Shown here in pieces: positions 16,217 to 24,687 of a stretch of DNA of 64,000 nucleotides. The position numbers and the translations under genes were made by a program. Position 1 is the first letter of the stretch; the number at the start of each line of letters is the position of its first letter. The notes beneath the pieces are model-generated. The model searched no databases. It saw only the letters and a program-made list of their open reading frames with translations, and was not told where the DNA came from. Source of the stretch: Glycomyces sambucus (lineage in GTDB: Bacteria > Actinomycetota > Actinomycetes > Mycobacteriales > Micromonosporaceae). The stretch is from NCBI RefSeq assembly GCF_900102815.1, contig NZ_FNGF01000005.1, positions 372,001 through 436,000 on the forward strand, given 5' to 3'.

Positions 16217-18295
16217 GTGTCAGAAGCCGAACTCCGAGCCGAAATCGCCCACCACGAGCACGCCCGCGCCCTCATGGCCGCCATGCGCGACCTCACCGAG
16301 GCCATCCACCGCACCTACGCCGGCGACTTCGACGAGTCCGGGAAGAACCTGGGCATCGGCGACGTCGGGTCCGACCAGCACTTCGGCTGGGCCATGGCCA
16401 ACTACACCGTCCCGCGCCTGGCCGACCTCACCGATCGCGACATCGCACTGTTCTTCGGCCGCATCTGGATGGACGACGGCGAGGACTTCCACATCGGCCG
16501 CCGCCACATCCGCGACGAACGAAACGACCCGATGGTCCTCGACTGGCGCGCCCCGCTCGCCGAGCAGTACTACCGCGCCTCCGCCCACGACCGCCGCGAC
16601 GTCGCCAAGCGCCGCCGCTTCGGGTTCCAGGGCTCGCGCATCACCGGGTTCGAGGACGAGAACCTGCTCCTCGGCGAGGAGGTCGCCTCCGACATCCTCA
16701 CCGCCGAGATCGAGCGCCCCCGCACCGGGCCGATGCGCGACATCGTCGCCACCATCCAGCCCGACCAGGACGAGCTCATCCGCCGCGACGCCGCCACGAA
16801 CCTCTGTGTCCAGGGCGCCCCCGGCACCGGCAAGACCGCCGTCGGCCTCCACCGCGCCGCCTGGCTCCTCTACAACTACACCGGGAAGCTCACCAAGTCC
16901 GGCGTCCTCATCGTCGGCCCCAACGAGGGCTTCCTCTCCTACATCTCCGGAGTCCTCCCCACGCTCGGCGAGACCTCCGTCTGGCAGACCACCGTCCAGC
17001 AGCTCACCGGCGCCCACACCGCCGCCGCGACCGACACCCACGAGGCCGCGCTCCTCAAGCACGACGAGCGCATCGCCCTCGTCTGCGAGCGCGCCGTCTG
17101 GGGCCACGTCGGCACCGCCGCCGACGGCGGCGTCACGCCCGACAACGGGCTCCTCATCGCCGACGGCGGCTGGCGCTGGCGCCTCGGACTCACCTACCTC
17201 GACGAGGCGGTCGCCAACGCCCGCAAGCACACCCGCACCTACACCGCCGGGCGCAAGGCCCTGGAGGACGCGATCGTGCAGGGCGTGCGCCGCCAGGCCG
17301 AGATCCGCTCCGGCCACTCCCCGGACGCCAAGTGGGGCACCCGCATCAAGCGGACCGAGGCGGTGAGCGGGTTCATGGAGGCGGTGTGGCCCAAGCTGAA
17401 CACCAAGGCCGTCATGAAGAAGCTCTACGGCGACCAGGCGTTCCGCGACGACGCCACCCGCGGGATCCTCTCGGCGGAGGAGGCCGCGCTGCTCGCCGGG
17501 AAGCCGGCGCGGCCGACCGCGGCCGACCTGCTCATCTCCGACGAGATCGAGTCGCACCTGAAGCTGCGCGAGCCCTCGGAGTCGTTCGGCCACATCGTCA
17601 TCGACGAGGCCCAGGACCTCTCCCCGATGCAGTGCCGGGTCATCGCCCGCCGCTCCGGGAAGGGCTCGGTCACCGTCCTCGGCGACCTCGCCCAGGGGAC
17701 CACCCCGTGGGCCGCGGCCTCGTGGACCGACCAGATGCGGCACCTCGGCAAGGGCCCCGACTCCGAGAACGGCCCCGGCTCCGGCAGCGGTTCTCCCCGA
17801 GTCACCGTCGAGCACACCGAGCTCACCACCGGGTTCCGCGTCCCGGCGGTCATCATCGAGCTCGCCAACCGGGTCCTGCCGCACCTGAACGTCGGCGTCG
17901 CCCCCGCCCGCTCGATCCGCTCCGACGGGTCCCTCGACTACATCGCCGGCGCGGACGTCACCGCGGGCGTGCGCGCCGCGGTCGCCAAGGCCCTCAAGGA
18001 GGAAGGGCTCGTCGGCGTCATCGCCGCCGACGCGCGGGCCGAGGAGCTGCGCCCGCTCTTCGAAGGGACCGAACGGGTCGAGCTCGTCGCCGCGAGCCTC
18101 GCGAAGGGCCTGGAGTTCGACCACGTCGTGGTCGTCGAACCCGTCGAGATCGTCGAGGCGCCCGCCACCGGGGGAGCGACGGTCGAGGGCGTCGGCCTGC
18201 GGCACCTGTACGTCGCGCTCACGCGGGCCGTCTCCCGGCTCACGGTCGTCCACGCGCGGGAGCTCCCCGCCGAGATGCGCGAGCCCGGGGCCTGA
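16217..18295 (+). CDS. helR: HelR/HelD-type RNA polymerase-associated ATPase
   Basis: A 692-residue superfamily 1 ATPase. The GTG start has GGGGAG 6 nt upstream. The N-terminal part (HHEHARALMAAMRDL, then IGRRHIRDERNDPMVLDWRAP) is characteristic of HelD-like proteins rather than UvrD helicases. Walker A GAPGTGKTA is near residue 204, the Walker B-like IDEAQDLSPMQ near 462, and GLRHLYVALTRAVSRLTVVH is at the end. HelD proteins bind stalled RNA polymerase and release it from DNA; HelR of Streptomyces also displaces rifamycin. It is monocistronic from a clear promoter. I could not recognise a rifamycin-associated element upstream. The gene name is by family resemblance. Confidence 0.83.
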   Translation: MSEAELRAEIAHHEHARALMAAMRDLTEAIHRTYAGDFDESGKNLGIGDVGSDQHFGWAMANYTVPRLADLTDRDIALFFGRIWMDDGEDFHIGRRHIRDERNDPMVLDWRAPLAEQYYRASAHDRRDVAKRRRFGFQGSRITGFEDENLLLGEEVASDILTAEIERPRTGPMRDIVATIQPDQDELIRRDAATNLCVQGAPGTGKTAVGLHRAAWLLYNYTGKLTKSGVLIVGPNEGFLSYISGVLPTLGETSVWQTTVQQLTGAHTAAATDTHEAALLKHDERIALVCERAVWGHVGTAADGGVTPDNGLLIADGGWRWRLGLTYLDEAVANARKHTRTYTAGRKALEDAIVQGVRRQAEIRSGHSPDAKWGTRIKRTEAVSGFMEAVWPKLNTKAVMKKLYGDQAFRDDATRGILSAEEAALLAGKPARPTAADLLISDEIESHLKLREPSESFGHIVIDEAQDLSPMQCRVIARRSGKGSVTVLGDLAQGTTPWAAASWTDQMRHLGKGPDSENGPGSGSGSPRVTVEHTELTTGFRVPAVIIELANRVLPHLNVGVAPARSIRSDGSLDYIAGADVTAGVRAAVAKALKEEGLVGVIAADARAEELRPLFEGTERVELVAASLAKGLEFDHVVVVEPVEIVEAPATGGATVEGVGLRHLYVALTRAVSRLTVVHARELPAEMREPGA

Positions 18296-18681
18296 CTGAA
18301 TCCCGAACCCCGTGCCCCGAACCCCGTGCCCCGAACCCCGCGGCCCACCTGCCGCCGCGGCGTCTGATGTGGTCGGCCCCTCAGGTTTGATACCGATTTG
18401 GTCACAATCATCGGACGCCGCGGCGAACGCCGGGATTGTCGGTGAAAGCGATGATATTCACGGATCCCTTCCAGAAACGCCTGAAAGCTGCCTCCACCTG
18501 CGGGTTCCTCCACCCTGCGGGGCTCGACCGTACCCAGTGGACGGTCAATGAGGACACTTGGGGCGCAGTGGCATCCCATGCTCATATTCGCCTAGAGCCG
18601 TGTGAAACGGTCCAAGCCGCGGGACCCGCGGCGGCGAGACGGCCCCGCACCCCGATGGGCCGGAGCACTGTGAGGAGAGGG
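18296..18681 (+). other. Intergenic region before receptor gene 1, with 14-bp tandem repeat
   Basis: No gene is visible. Three 14-bp units (CCCGAACCCCGTGC) fill 18302-18343. A TTTGGTCACAATC block at 18397-18409 resembles a motif upstream of receptor genes 3 and 4 and could be an operator or promoter part. Confidence 0.5.
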
Positions 18682-20439
18682 ATGTTGCGAGCAGGACGAC
18701 CCGGAACCGGCGCCGTCGGCGTAGGAGCCGCCCTGGTCATGGCCGCAGTCGGCACCACCGCCTGCGGCACCGGAGCGGGAGCCGGCGACCCCGGCTTCGA
18801 GGACTGCGCCACCGACCCGGTCGCGTGCAACTCCGGCGACCGCGCCGACGGCGGCGAGGTCGTCTGGGGCATCGACGGGTCCTGGACCGGCTGGAACCCC
18901 AACCTCAGCGCCGAGTACACCGTCTACACGCTCCAGGTCACCGCCCCCTACTGGCCCTGGGTCGGCCAGTTCGACCAGGAAGGCGAGTTCGTCCTCAACG
19001 ACGGCGTCTTCGCCCGCGAACCGGTCCTCGTCAACGAGAGCCCCATGCAGGTCGAGTACACCCTCAACCCAGACGCCACCTGGGGCGACGGCACCGGCAT
19101 CGGCCTCGACGACTTCGTCTACAACTGGTACGCCCGCTCCGGCAGCGAAGCCCTCTGCCAGGGCTGCACCCCCGCCGCCGCGACCGCCGCCGCCGTCACC
19201 TCCATCGAGGAGGGCGCCACCGCCGACAAGATCATCGTCACCTACGGCGACGGCTACTCCTCCTCCGAATGGAAGTACGAACCCGTCCTCTCCAACCCCT
19301 CCCACATCGCCGAGGACGAAGGCTTCGACTGGGAGCACGACCCCGCCGCCATGGCCGCCGCCGAGACCCACTTCTCCACCACCGTCCCCACCTGGAGCAC
19401 CGGGCCCTTCAAGGTCGACGACGCCGAGACCGGCGACTTCGCGATCTACACCCCCAACCCCGAATGGGCCGGCGACACCGAGGTCACCCTCGACGAACTC
19501 ACCGTCAAGTCCTTCGACTCCGTCGACTCGATCATCACCGAACTGCGCCAGGGCACCGTCGACGGCGCCAGCCCCAGCGGCATCAGCGCCGAGAACGTCG
19601 CCACCCTCGCCACCGCCGACGAGATCGCCTTCGACATCGCCCCCGGACCCGGCTGGGGCCACATCGACCTCAACACCAAGAACGAGTTCCTCCAGGACCC
19701 CGCCCTCCGCACCGCCGTCTTCCAGGCCATCGACCTCGAAGAACTCATCTCCCGCACCTACGCGAACATCCAGTCCGACGCCGCCCGCAAACTCAACCAC
19801 CTCTTCCGCAACGACTCCGCCCAGTTCAAGGACCTCCTCTCCGCCTCGGGCCAGGGCGCCGGCGACATGGAACTCGCCCGCACCACCCTCGAGACCGCCG
19901 GATACACCTGGGACGGCGACGGCCGCCTCCACACCCCAGGCGGCGACCAGGTCGCCTTCAACTACCGGTTCGCCGACGGCAGCGACGACCGCCAGACCAT
20001 GGCCGACCTCATCGCGTTCAACCTGGGCGACATCGGCATCGACCTCGAACTCAAGCCCTTCCCCGTCGCCGACCTCGGCCCGACCATCTCCGAATCCGAC
20101 TTCGACATGGTCAACTACGGCTGGACCTCCGCCCCCGTCTTCGTCTCCCGCGCCTCCCAGTACTGGGCCTCCGACTCCGCCTCCAACTACGGACAGAACG
20201 AGGACCCCGAACTCGACGCCATGCTCACCGCCCTCGCCGCCGAAGTCGACCCCGACCAGGCCGTCGAGCAGGCCAACGCCATCGTCGCCCGCGTCATCGA
20301 GGACGCCTACGTCCTGCCCACCGTGGACACCCCCGTCGCCATCATGGTCGCCGAGGACCTCGTCAACGTCCGCGACAACTGGGCCTCCCAGCAGCGAGCG
20401 CTCTACAACGTCGCCGAGTGGGGGATCAGGGACCGGTAA
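18682..20439 (+). CDS. ABC transporter family-5 substrate-binding lipoprotein 1
   Basis: A 585-residue receptor of the peptide/oligosaccharide family. The ATG follows GAGGA by 5 nt. The signal peptide has an atypical lipobox (TTAC, about residue 32). The mature start carries a short Cys-containing region (DCATDPVACNSGDRADGG) shared only with receptor 5, then WGIDGSWTGWNPN, the opening strand shared by all five copies. HIDLNTKNEFLQDPALR and LNHLFRN are family blocks. A hairpin terminator follows, so it is its own transcription unit. It presumably hands its ligand to the permease at 29057-33172. The ligand is unknown. Confidence 0.9.
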   Translation: MLRAGRPGTGAVGVGAALVMAAVGTTACGTGAGAGDPGFEDCATDPVACNSGDRADGGEVVWGIDGSWTGWNPNLSAEYTVYTLQVTAPYWPWVGQFDQEGEFVLNDGVFAREPVLVNESPMQVEYTLNPDATWGDGTGIGLDDFVYNWYARSGSEALCQGCTPAAATAAAVTSIEEGATADKIIVTYGDGYSSSEWKYEPVLSNPSHIAEDEGFDWEHDPAAMAAAETHFSTTVPTWSTGPFKVDDAETGDFAIYTPNPEWAGDTEVTLDELTVKSFDSVDSIITELRQGTVDGASPSGISAENVATLATADEIAFDIAPGPGWGHIDLNTKNEFLQDPALRTAVFQAIDLEELISRTYANIQSDAARKLNHLFRNDSAQFKDLLSASGQGAGDMELARTTLETAGYTWDGDGRLHTPGGDQVAFNYRFADGSDDRQTMADLIAFNLGDIGIDLELKPFPVADLGPTISESDFDMVNYGWTSAPVFVSRASQYWASDSASNYGQNEDPELDAMLTALAAEVDPDQAVEQANAIVARVIEDAYVLPTVDTPVAIMVAEDLVNVRDNWASQQRALYNVAEWGIRDR

Positions 20440-20467
20440 GAGCACAGAAGCGAGTGCCGATCACGAA

Positions 20468-20493
20468 CGGCCCGGTGCCCCCGCACCGGGCCG
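20468..20493 (+). terminator. Terminator after receptor gene 1
   Basis: An 11-bp stem CGGCCCGGTGC/GCACCGGGCCG with a CCCC loop; CACGTTT follows. Confidence 0.75.
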
Positions 20494-20596
20494 CACGTTT
20501 GCCTGAAACTCCCCGAAAACGGGCGCTCCAGGTGTAACGATGATCCAGTCGCGTCCGCCTAGGCGCGGCCACAAAGGATTCAGGGGGAGTGGTCAT

Positions 20597-22285
20597 ATGC
20601 GACCTGCAAGGGCAACCGCGCTGGCAGTGGCCGGTGCGGCGGCGCTCGCGGCGGGGGCGCTCGGCGCCTGCGGCGGCGGCAGCGACAGCGGCAGCGGCGA
20701 CGGCGACGTCACCTGGGCGATCAGCTCGGGCTGGGACTCGTGGAACCCGAACACGAGCGAGGGCAACAACAGCTACCTCAACCAGGTGCTGACCCCCGGG
20801 GCCGCCTCCTTCGGCGACTTCAACCCGGACGGCGACTTCGTCTTCAACGACGCCGTGCTCGCCAAACTCCCCGAACTCACCTCCGAGGCCCCGCTGACGG
20901 TCGACTACACCCTCAACGAGAACGCCCAGTGGTCCGACGGCGAGCCCATCCGCGCCGAGGACTTCATCTACATCTGGTACCAGATGTCCGGCAACGCCGA
21001 CTACTGCAACCAGGAGCAGTGCGCGCCCGCCACCACCGACTGGGGCGCCAACGTCGCCTCCATCGCCGAGGCCGACGGCGTCGTCACCGTCACCTACATC
21101 GACGGCTACCTCAACCCCGAATGGCAGTTCGCCTTCCCGAACCTCATGCCCAGCCACATCATCGAGTCCAACGGCTTCGAGAACTGGCAGACCGACCCGG
21201 CCCAGATGGGCGCCAGCGCCGACTGGCTCGGCACCACCGCCCCGACCTGGTCGGCCGGGCCCTACACGCCCACCGACGCCGCCGTCGGCGACTACCTCAT
21301 CTACGAGCCCAACGACAACTACCAGGGCAGCGTCGACCCCGGCCTCGACAAGCTCACCCTGCGGGTCGTCGAGGGCACCGACGCCATCGTCACCGCCCTG
21401 CGCAACGGCGAGATCGACGGCTCCTGGCCCAGCGAGTTCAGCCAGGAGGAGCTCGACAAGCTCGACGGCGACGACGCCATCGCCACCGAGGTGTACGAGG
21501 GCAACGTCTGGATCCACATCGACACGAACACCAAGAACCCGCTCCTGGCCGACCAGGTGCTGCGCCAGGCCGTGTTCGCCGCGATCGACAACCAGGAGCT
21601 CATCGACCGCGCCTACCCGGACACCGAGGTCGCGCCCCGCACCAACCACTTCTTCAGCCAGACCAGCCAGTTCCACGAGGACTTCCTCAGCCAGACCGAC
21701 CCGCAGCAGGGCTCGGGCGACGCCGACGCCGCGAACGCCGCGCTCGCGGCCGCGGGCTACACCACCGGCGACACGCTGACCACGCCCGACGGCGACGCGG
21801 TCTCGCTGAACTTCCGCTACGGCGAGGGCGACGCGACCCGCACGCTCATCGGCGAGGTCGTCCAGTCGCAGCTCGCCGAGATCGGCATCGACGTGAAGCT
21901 GAACGCGATCCCGGACGGCCAGCTCGGCCCGGTCCTGTCCGAGGCCGACTTCGACCTGGTCGTCTACGGCTGGTCGGGCACGCCGGCGTTCACGACCGCG
22001 CCGTACCAGTACTTCGGCTCGTCCTCGGGCTCGAACTTCGGCGGGTACGCCCTCGACGGGCTGGACGAGGCGATCGCCAAGGTCACCTCGACCACCTCGC
22101 TGGAGGAGGCGGCCGGGTTCGCGAACGACGTCGAGGCCATGGTCATGCCGGCGGCGTTCACGCTGCCGCTGTTCGACGAGCCGCAGTCGACGATCTTCAA
22201 CCAGAACCTGCTCTCCGGGGTGACCCCGAACGGCAACAGCCAGTCGGGCCCGCTCTGGGACGTCCAGAACTGGAAGCCCGCGTAA
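20597..22285 (+). CDS. ABC transporter family-5 substrate-binding lipoprotein 2
   Basis: A 562-residue paralog. AGGGGGA lies about 8 nt before the ATG at 20597. It has a Sec signal with a standard lipobox LGAC, a Gly/Ser-rich linker, and WAISSGWDSWNPNTSEGN. It lacks the extra Cys-rich start of copies 1 and 5 and is closer to copies 3 and 4 (NAQWSDGEPIRAEDFIYIW). WIHIDTNTKNPLLADQVLR and DLVVYGWSGTPAF are family blocks. It has its own terminator downstream and a TAACGATGATCC box (20535-20546) upstream, similar to one before copy 3. It is a surface receptor for an unknown peptide-like or sugar ligand. Confidence 0.9.
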   Translation: MRPARATALAVAGAAALAAGALGACGGGSDSGSGDGDVTWAISSGWDSWNPNTSEGNNSYLNQVLTPGAASFGDFNPDGDFVFNDAVLAKLPELTSEAPLTVDYTLNENAQWSDGEPIRAEDFIYIWYQMSGNADYCNQEQCAPATTDWGANVASIAEADGVVTVTYIDGYLNPEWQFAFPNLMPSHIIESNGFENWQTDPAQMGASADWLGTTAPTWSAGPYTPTDAAVGDYLIYEPNDNYQGSVDPGLDKLTLRVVEGTDAIVTALRNGEIDGSWPSEFSQEELDKLDGDDAIATEVYEGNVWIHIDTNTKNPLLADQVLRQAVFAAIDNQELIDRAYPDTEVAPRTNHFFSQTSQFHEDFLSQTDPQQGSGDADAANAALAAAGYTTGDTLTTPDGDAVSLNFRYGEGDATRTLIGEVVQSQLAEIGIDVKLNAIPDGQLGPVLSEADFDLVVYGWSGTPAFTTAPYQYFGSSSGSNFGGYALDGLDEAIAKVTSTTSLEEAAGFANDVEAMVMPAAFTLPLFDEPQSTIFNQNLLSGVTPNGNSQSGPLWDVQNWKPA

Positions 22286-22305
22286 GCGGACCAGCATTGC
22301 GAACG

Positions 22306-22337
22306 GCAGGGGCCGCCCGGTTTCGGGCGGCCCCTGC
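22306..22337 (+). terminator. Terminator after receptor gene 2
   Basis: A 14-bp stem GCAGGGGCCGCCCG/CGGGCGGCCCCTGC with a GTTT loop. Its 3' arm runs into the tandem repeat. Confidence 0.8.
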
Positions 22338-22340
22338 GCC

Positions 22341-22433
22341 GTGTCTCGGAGCGCCCCTGCGCTGTGCCTCTGAGCGCCCTTGCGCTGAACCGCAGAGCGC
22401 CCCCTGCGCTGCACCTCAGTGCGCCCATGCGCA
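22341..22433 (+). repeat. Four 23-24-bp imperfect tandem repeats
   Basis: Units begin at 22341, 22364, 22387 and 22411 with consensus GTGCCTCNGAGCGCCCNTGCGCT. The 3' arm of the preceding terminator resembles a further partial copy. Confidence 0.75.
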
Positions 22434-22646
22434 GCGTCTCCGACCGGTCACCGCGTCTCGTTCAGGTAACAATGATCCGCCAAATCCGTACCGGGGCGTT
22501 CCCTTCGCCCGGTCGACATGGCACCGTTTGTCGCAGTACTGCCGAGGCGGTCGTCCGCCCCCTCTGCGGCCCGACGGGCTACGGCGCCTCCCCGGGTCCG
22601 CGAACGGACAAACCCCCTCGGCCGACCTGATGGAGGAGATACGGCA

Positions 22647-24353
22647 ATGGCTCTTACCCGTAGAGCACTCGGCGGACTGACCATCGGCGGGTCGTCGGCA
22701 CTCATGCTGGCGGCCTGCGGTGGCAACGAGGACGAAGGCGGCGAGGCCAGCGGCGAGCTGGTCTGGGCGATCGCGTACCCGTGGGAAGCCTGGAACGAGA
22801 ACACCAGCACCGGCAACAACTCGGCCGGCCACCTCGCGATGACCCCGATGATCTCGGTCGGCTCGATCGGCTACGACTTCGACCCCGAGGGCAACGTCTT
22901 CTACGACGACGCCATCTTCGAGGGCGAGCCGGAGCTCATCAGCGAGGCCCCGATGCAGATCCAGGTGACCCTCAAGGAGGGCGCCCAGTGGTCCGACGGC
23001 AAGCCGGTCCGCCTGGAGGACTTCATCTTCCAGTGGTACTCGGTCTCGGGCCTGCCCGAGCACGCCAACCAGGAGAAGGCCCTCCCGGCGAGCACCGCCT
23101 GGGGCTCCACCGTCGCCTCGATCGAGGAGCCGGAGCCGGGCGTCATCGTCTTCACCTTCACCGAGGGCAACGTCGACCCGGAGTGGAAGTTCACCGGCGG
23201 CGTCTACCTGCCCAGCCACTACGCCGAGGAGGAGGGCGGCTTCGCGAACTGGGCCTCCGACCCCGAGGTCATGGGCGACGCGATCACCTGGTTCAACGAG
23301 AACCTGTGGACCGTCGTCACCGGCCCGTACAAGCCGGTCGACAACAAGCTCGGCGAGTACATCGTCTACGAGCCCAACGACAAGTACCAGGGCTCGAAGA
23401 AGGCCAAGTTCACCAAGCTCACGATGAAGCCGGTGACGGGCATCGAGGCCGAGGTGACCGAGCTGCGGCAGGGCACCATCGCCGGCTGCTGGCCGAACGA
23501 CTTCTCGCTCGAGATCCTCCAGGAGCTCGACGAGAACCCCGAGGAGTGGAAGTACGAGACGTACGCGGGCGCGACCTGGTCGCACTTCGACATCAACGTC
23601 CGCAACGGCTTCCTCAAGGACGTGGAGCTGCGCAAGGCCGTGTTCACCGCGGTCAACATCGGCGAGATCAAGGAGCGGGCGTTCCCCGGCACCGAGGTGC
23701 CGTGGCTGGGCAACCACTTCTTCACCGAGGACACCGCGTACTACCAGGACTACCTGACCCCGGCGAACTACGGCCTGGGCGACCTCGACGCCGCCAAGGC
23801 CATCCTCACCGCGGCCGGGTACACCTGGAACGGCGACGGGAAGCTGGAGAAGGACGGCGAGCAGGTCGTCTTCAACTTCCGCTTCGCGACCTCGAACGAG
23901 ATCCGCAAGCTCACCGGCGAGGTCATCCAGGCCCAGCTCGAGCCGCTCGGCGTGGACCTGGAGCTCAAGGGCTTCGGCGACGAGGACTTCGCGGCCACCC
24001 TGGCCAGCGCGGACTTCGACATGATCGTGTTCTCGTGGGTCGGCAGCCCGGCGTTCACCACCGGTCCGAACCAGTACTTCTCGACGGACTCGGCCTCGAA
24101 CTACGGCGGCTACGACGACCCGGTCATCAACGAGCTGCTCCCGAAGGTGCGCGGCACGTTCGACATGGACGAGTCGGCGGACTTCGCGAACCAGATCAGC
24201 GCCCAGGCGGTCGCGCAGGCGTTCACCCTGCCGCTGTACTCGAGCCCGCTGTCGGTGCTGTGGAACTCCAAGCTCGTCGACCTGACCGACCCGGTGAACC
24301 CGGCCAGCCAGGCCGGCCCGGTCTGGAACGTCCGGGAGTGGCAGGCACCGTGA
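22647..24353 (+). CDS. ABC transporter family-5 substrate-binding lipoprotein 3 (Tat type)
   Basis: A 568-residue paralog. GGAGGA lies 9 nt before the ATG. The N-terminus MALTRRALGGLTIGG has a twin-arginine motif ahead of lipobox LAAC, so it is probably exported folded through Tat and then lipidated. This N-terminus is nearly identical to that of copy 4 and unlike copies 1, 2 and 5. WAIAYPWEAWNENTSTGNN and HFDINVRNGFLKDVELR are the family blocks. It is followed by its own terminator. It is a recent duplicate of copy 4, since the upstream region is also conserved. Confidence 0.9.
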   Translation: MALTRRALGGLTIGGSSALMLAACGGNEDEGGEASGELVWAIAYPWEAWNENTSTGNNSAGHLAMTPMISVGSIGYDFDPEGNVFYDDAIFEGEPELISEAPMQIQVTLKEGAQWSDGKPVRLEDFIFQWYSVSGLPEHANQEKALPASTAWGSTVASIEEPEPGVIVFTFTEGNVDPEWKFTGGVYLPSHYAEEEGGFANWASDPEVMGDAITWFNENLWTVVTGPYKPVDNKLGEYIVYEPNDKYQGSKKAKFTKLTMKPVTGIEAEVTELRQGTIAGCWPNDFSLEILQELDENPEEWKYETYAGATWSHFDINVRNGFLKDVELRKAVFTAVNIGEIKERAFPGTEVPWLGNHFFTEDTAYYQDYLTPANYGLGDLDAAKAILTAAGYTWNGDGKLEKDGEQVVFNFRFATSNEIRKLTGEVIQAQLEPLGVDLELKGFGDEDFAATLASADFDMIVFSWVGSPAFTTGPNQYFSTDSASNYGGYDDPVINELLPKVRGTFDMDESADFANQISAQAVAQAFTLPLYSSPLSVLWNSKLVDLTDPVNPASQAGPVWNVREWQAP

Positions 24354-24687
24354 TGAACGCGCGGTGACTCCGGCGCGGATTCCGCGCGCCGATTCACTGC
24401 GGTCCGTCCCGATAATTCACTGAATTCCCCCGTGGGGCCGATGCCACATCGGCCCCACGGTCCATTCACACCACACGTGCGCGGGCGCAAAGTCACGAAT
24501 GCATCACGAATAAACTCCAGTTGGGCCCTTCGCCGTGTCAATCCGCTCACGTCTGTGCCAGTGTTTGTCACAACACCGCCGAGGGCTTACAAGCCTTCCC
24601 CCCACACGTTCGTTCGGACGCGAGGCATCGGCGCTTTCGCGTCCAGCCGGAGGCCCCTCGGCATCGATATCTGGAGGAGAAACACTC
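24354..24687 (+). other. Intergenic region between receptor genes 3 and 4
   Basis: A 334-bp gap without a gene. It holds a terminator and, at 24564-24584, the block shared with receptor gene 3 (TTTGTCACAACACC at its start). No clear -35/-10 pair stands out. Confidence 0.5.
24431..24459 (+). terminator. Terminator after receptor gene 3
   Basis: A 12-bp stem CGTGGGGCCGAT/ATCGGCCCCACG with a GCCAC loop. Confidence 0.75.

Larger units (their letters stand above)
22286..22646 (+). other. Intergenic region between receptor genes 2 and 3
   Basis: A 361-bp gap with no gene. It holds a terminator, a 23-bp tandem repeat array, a TAACAATGATCC box (22468-22479) and, at 22527-22547, a block 17/21 identical to one upstream of receptor gene 4. 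Confidence 0.6.

Noticed and set aside
22341..22433. CRISPR array
   Set aside because: The units are directly adjacent with no spacers, are imperfect, and no cas genes are present.
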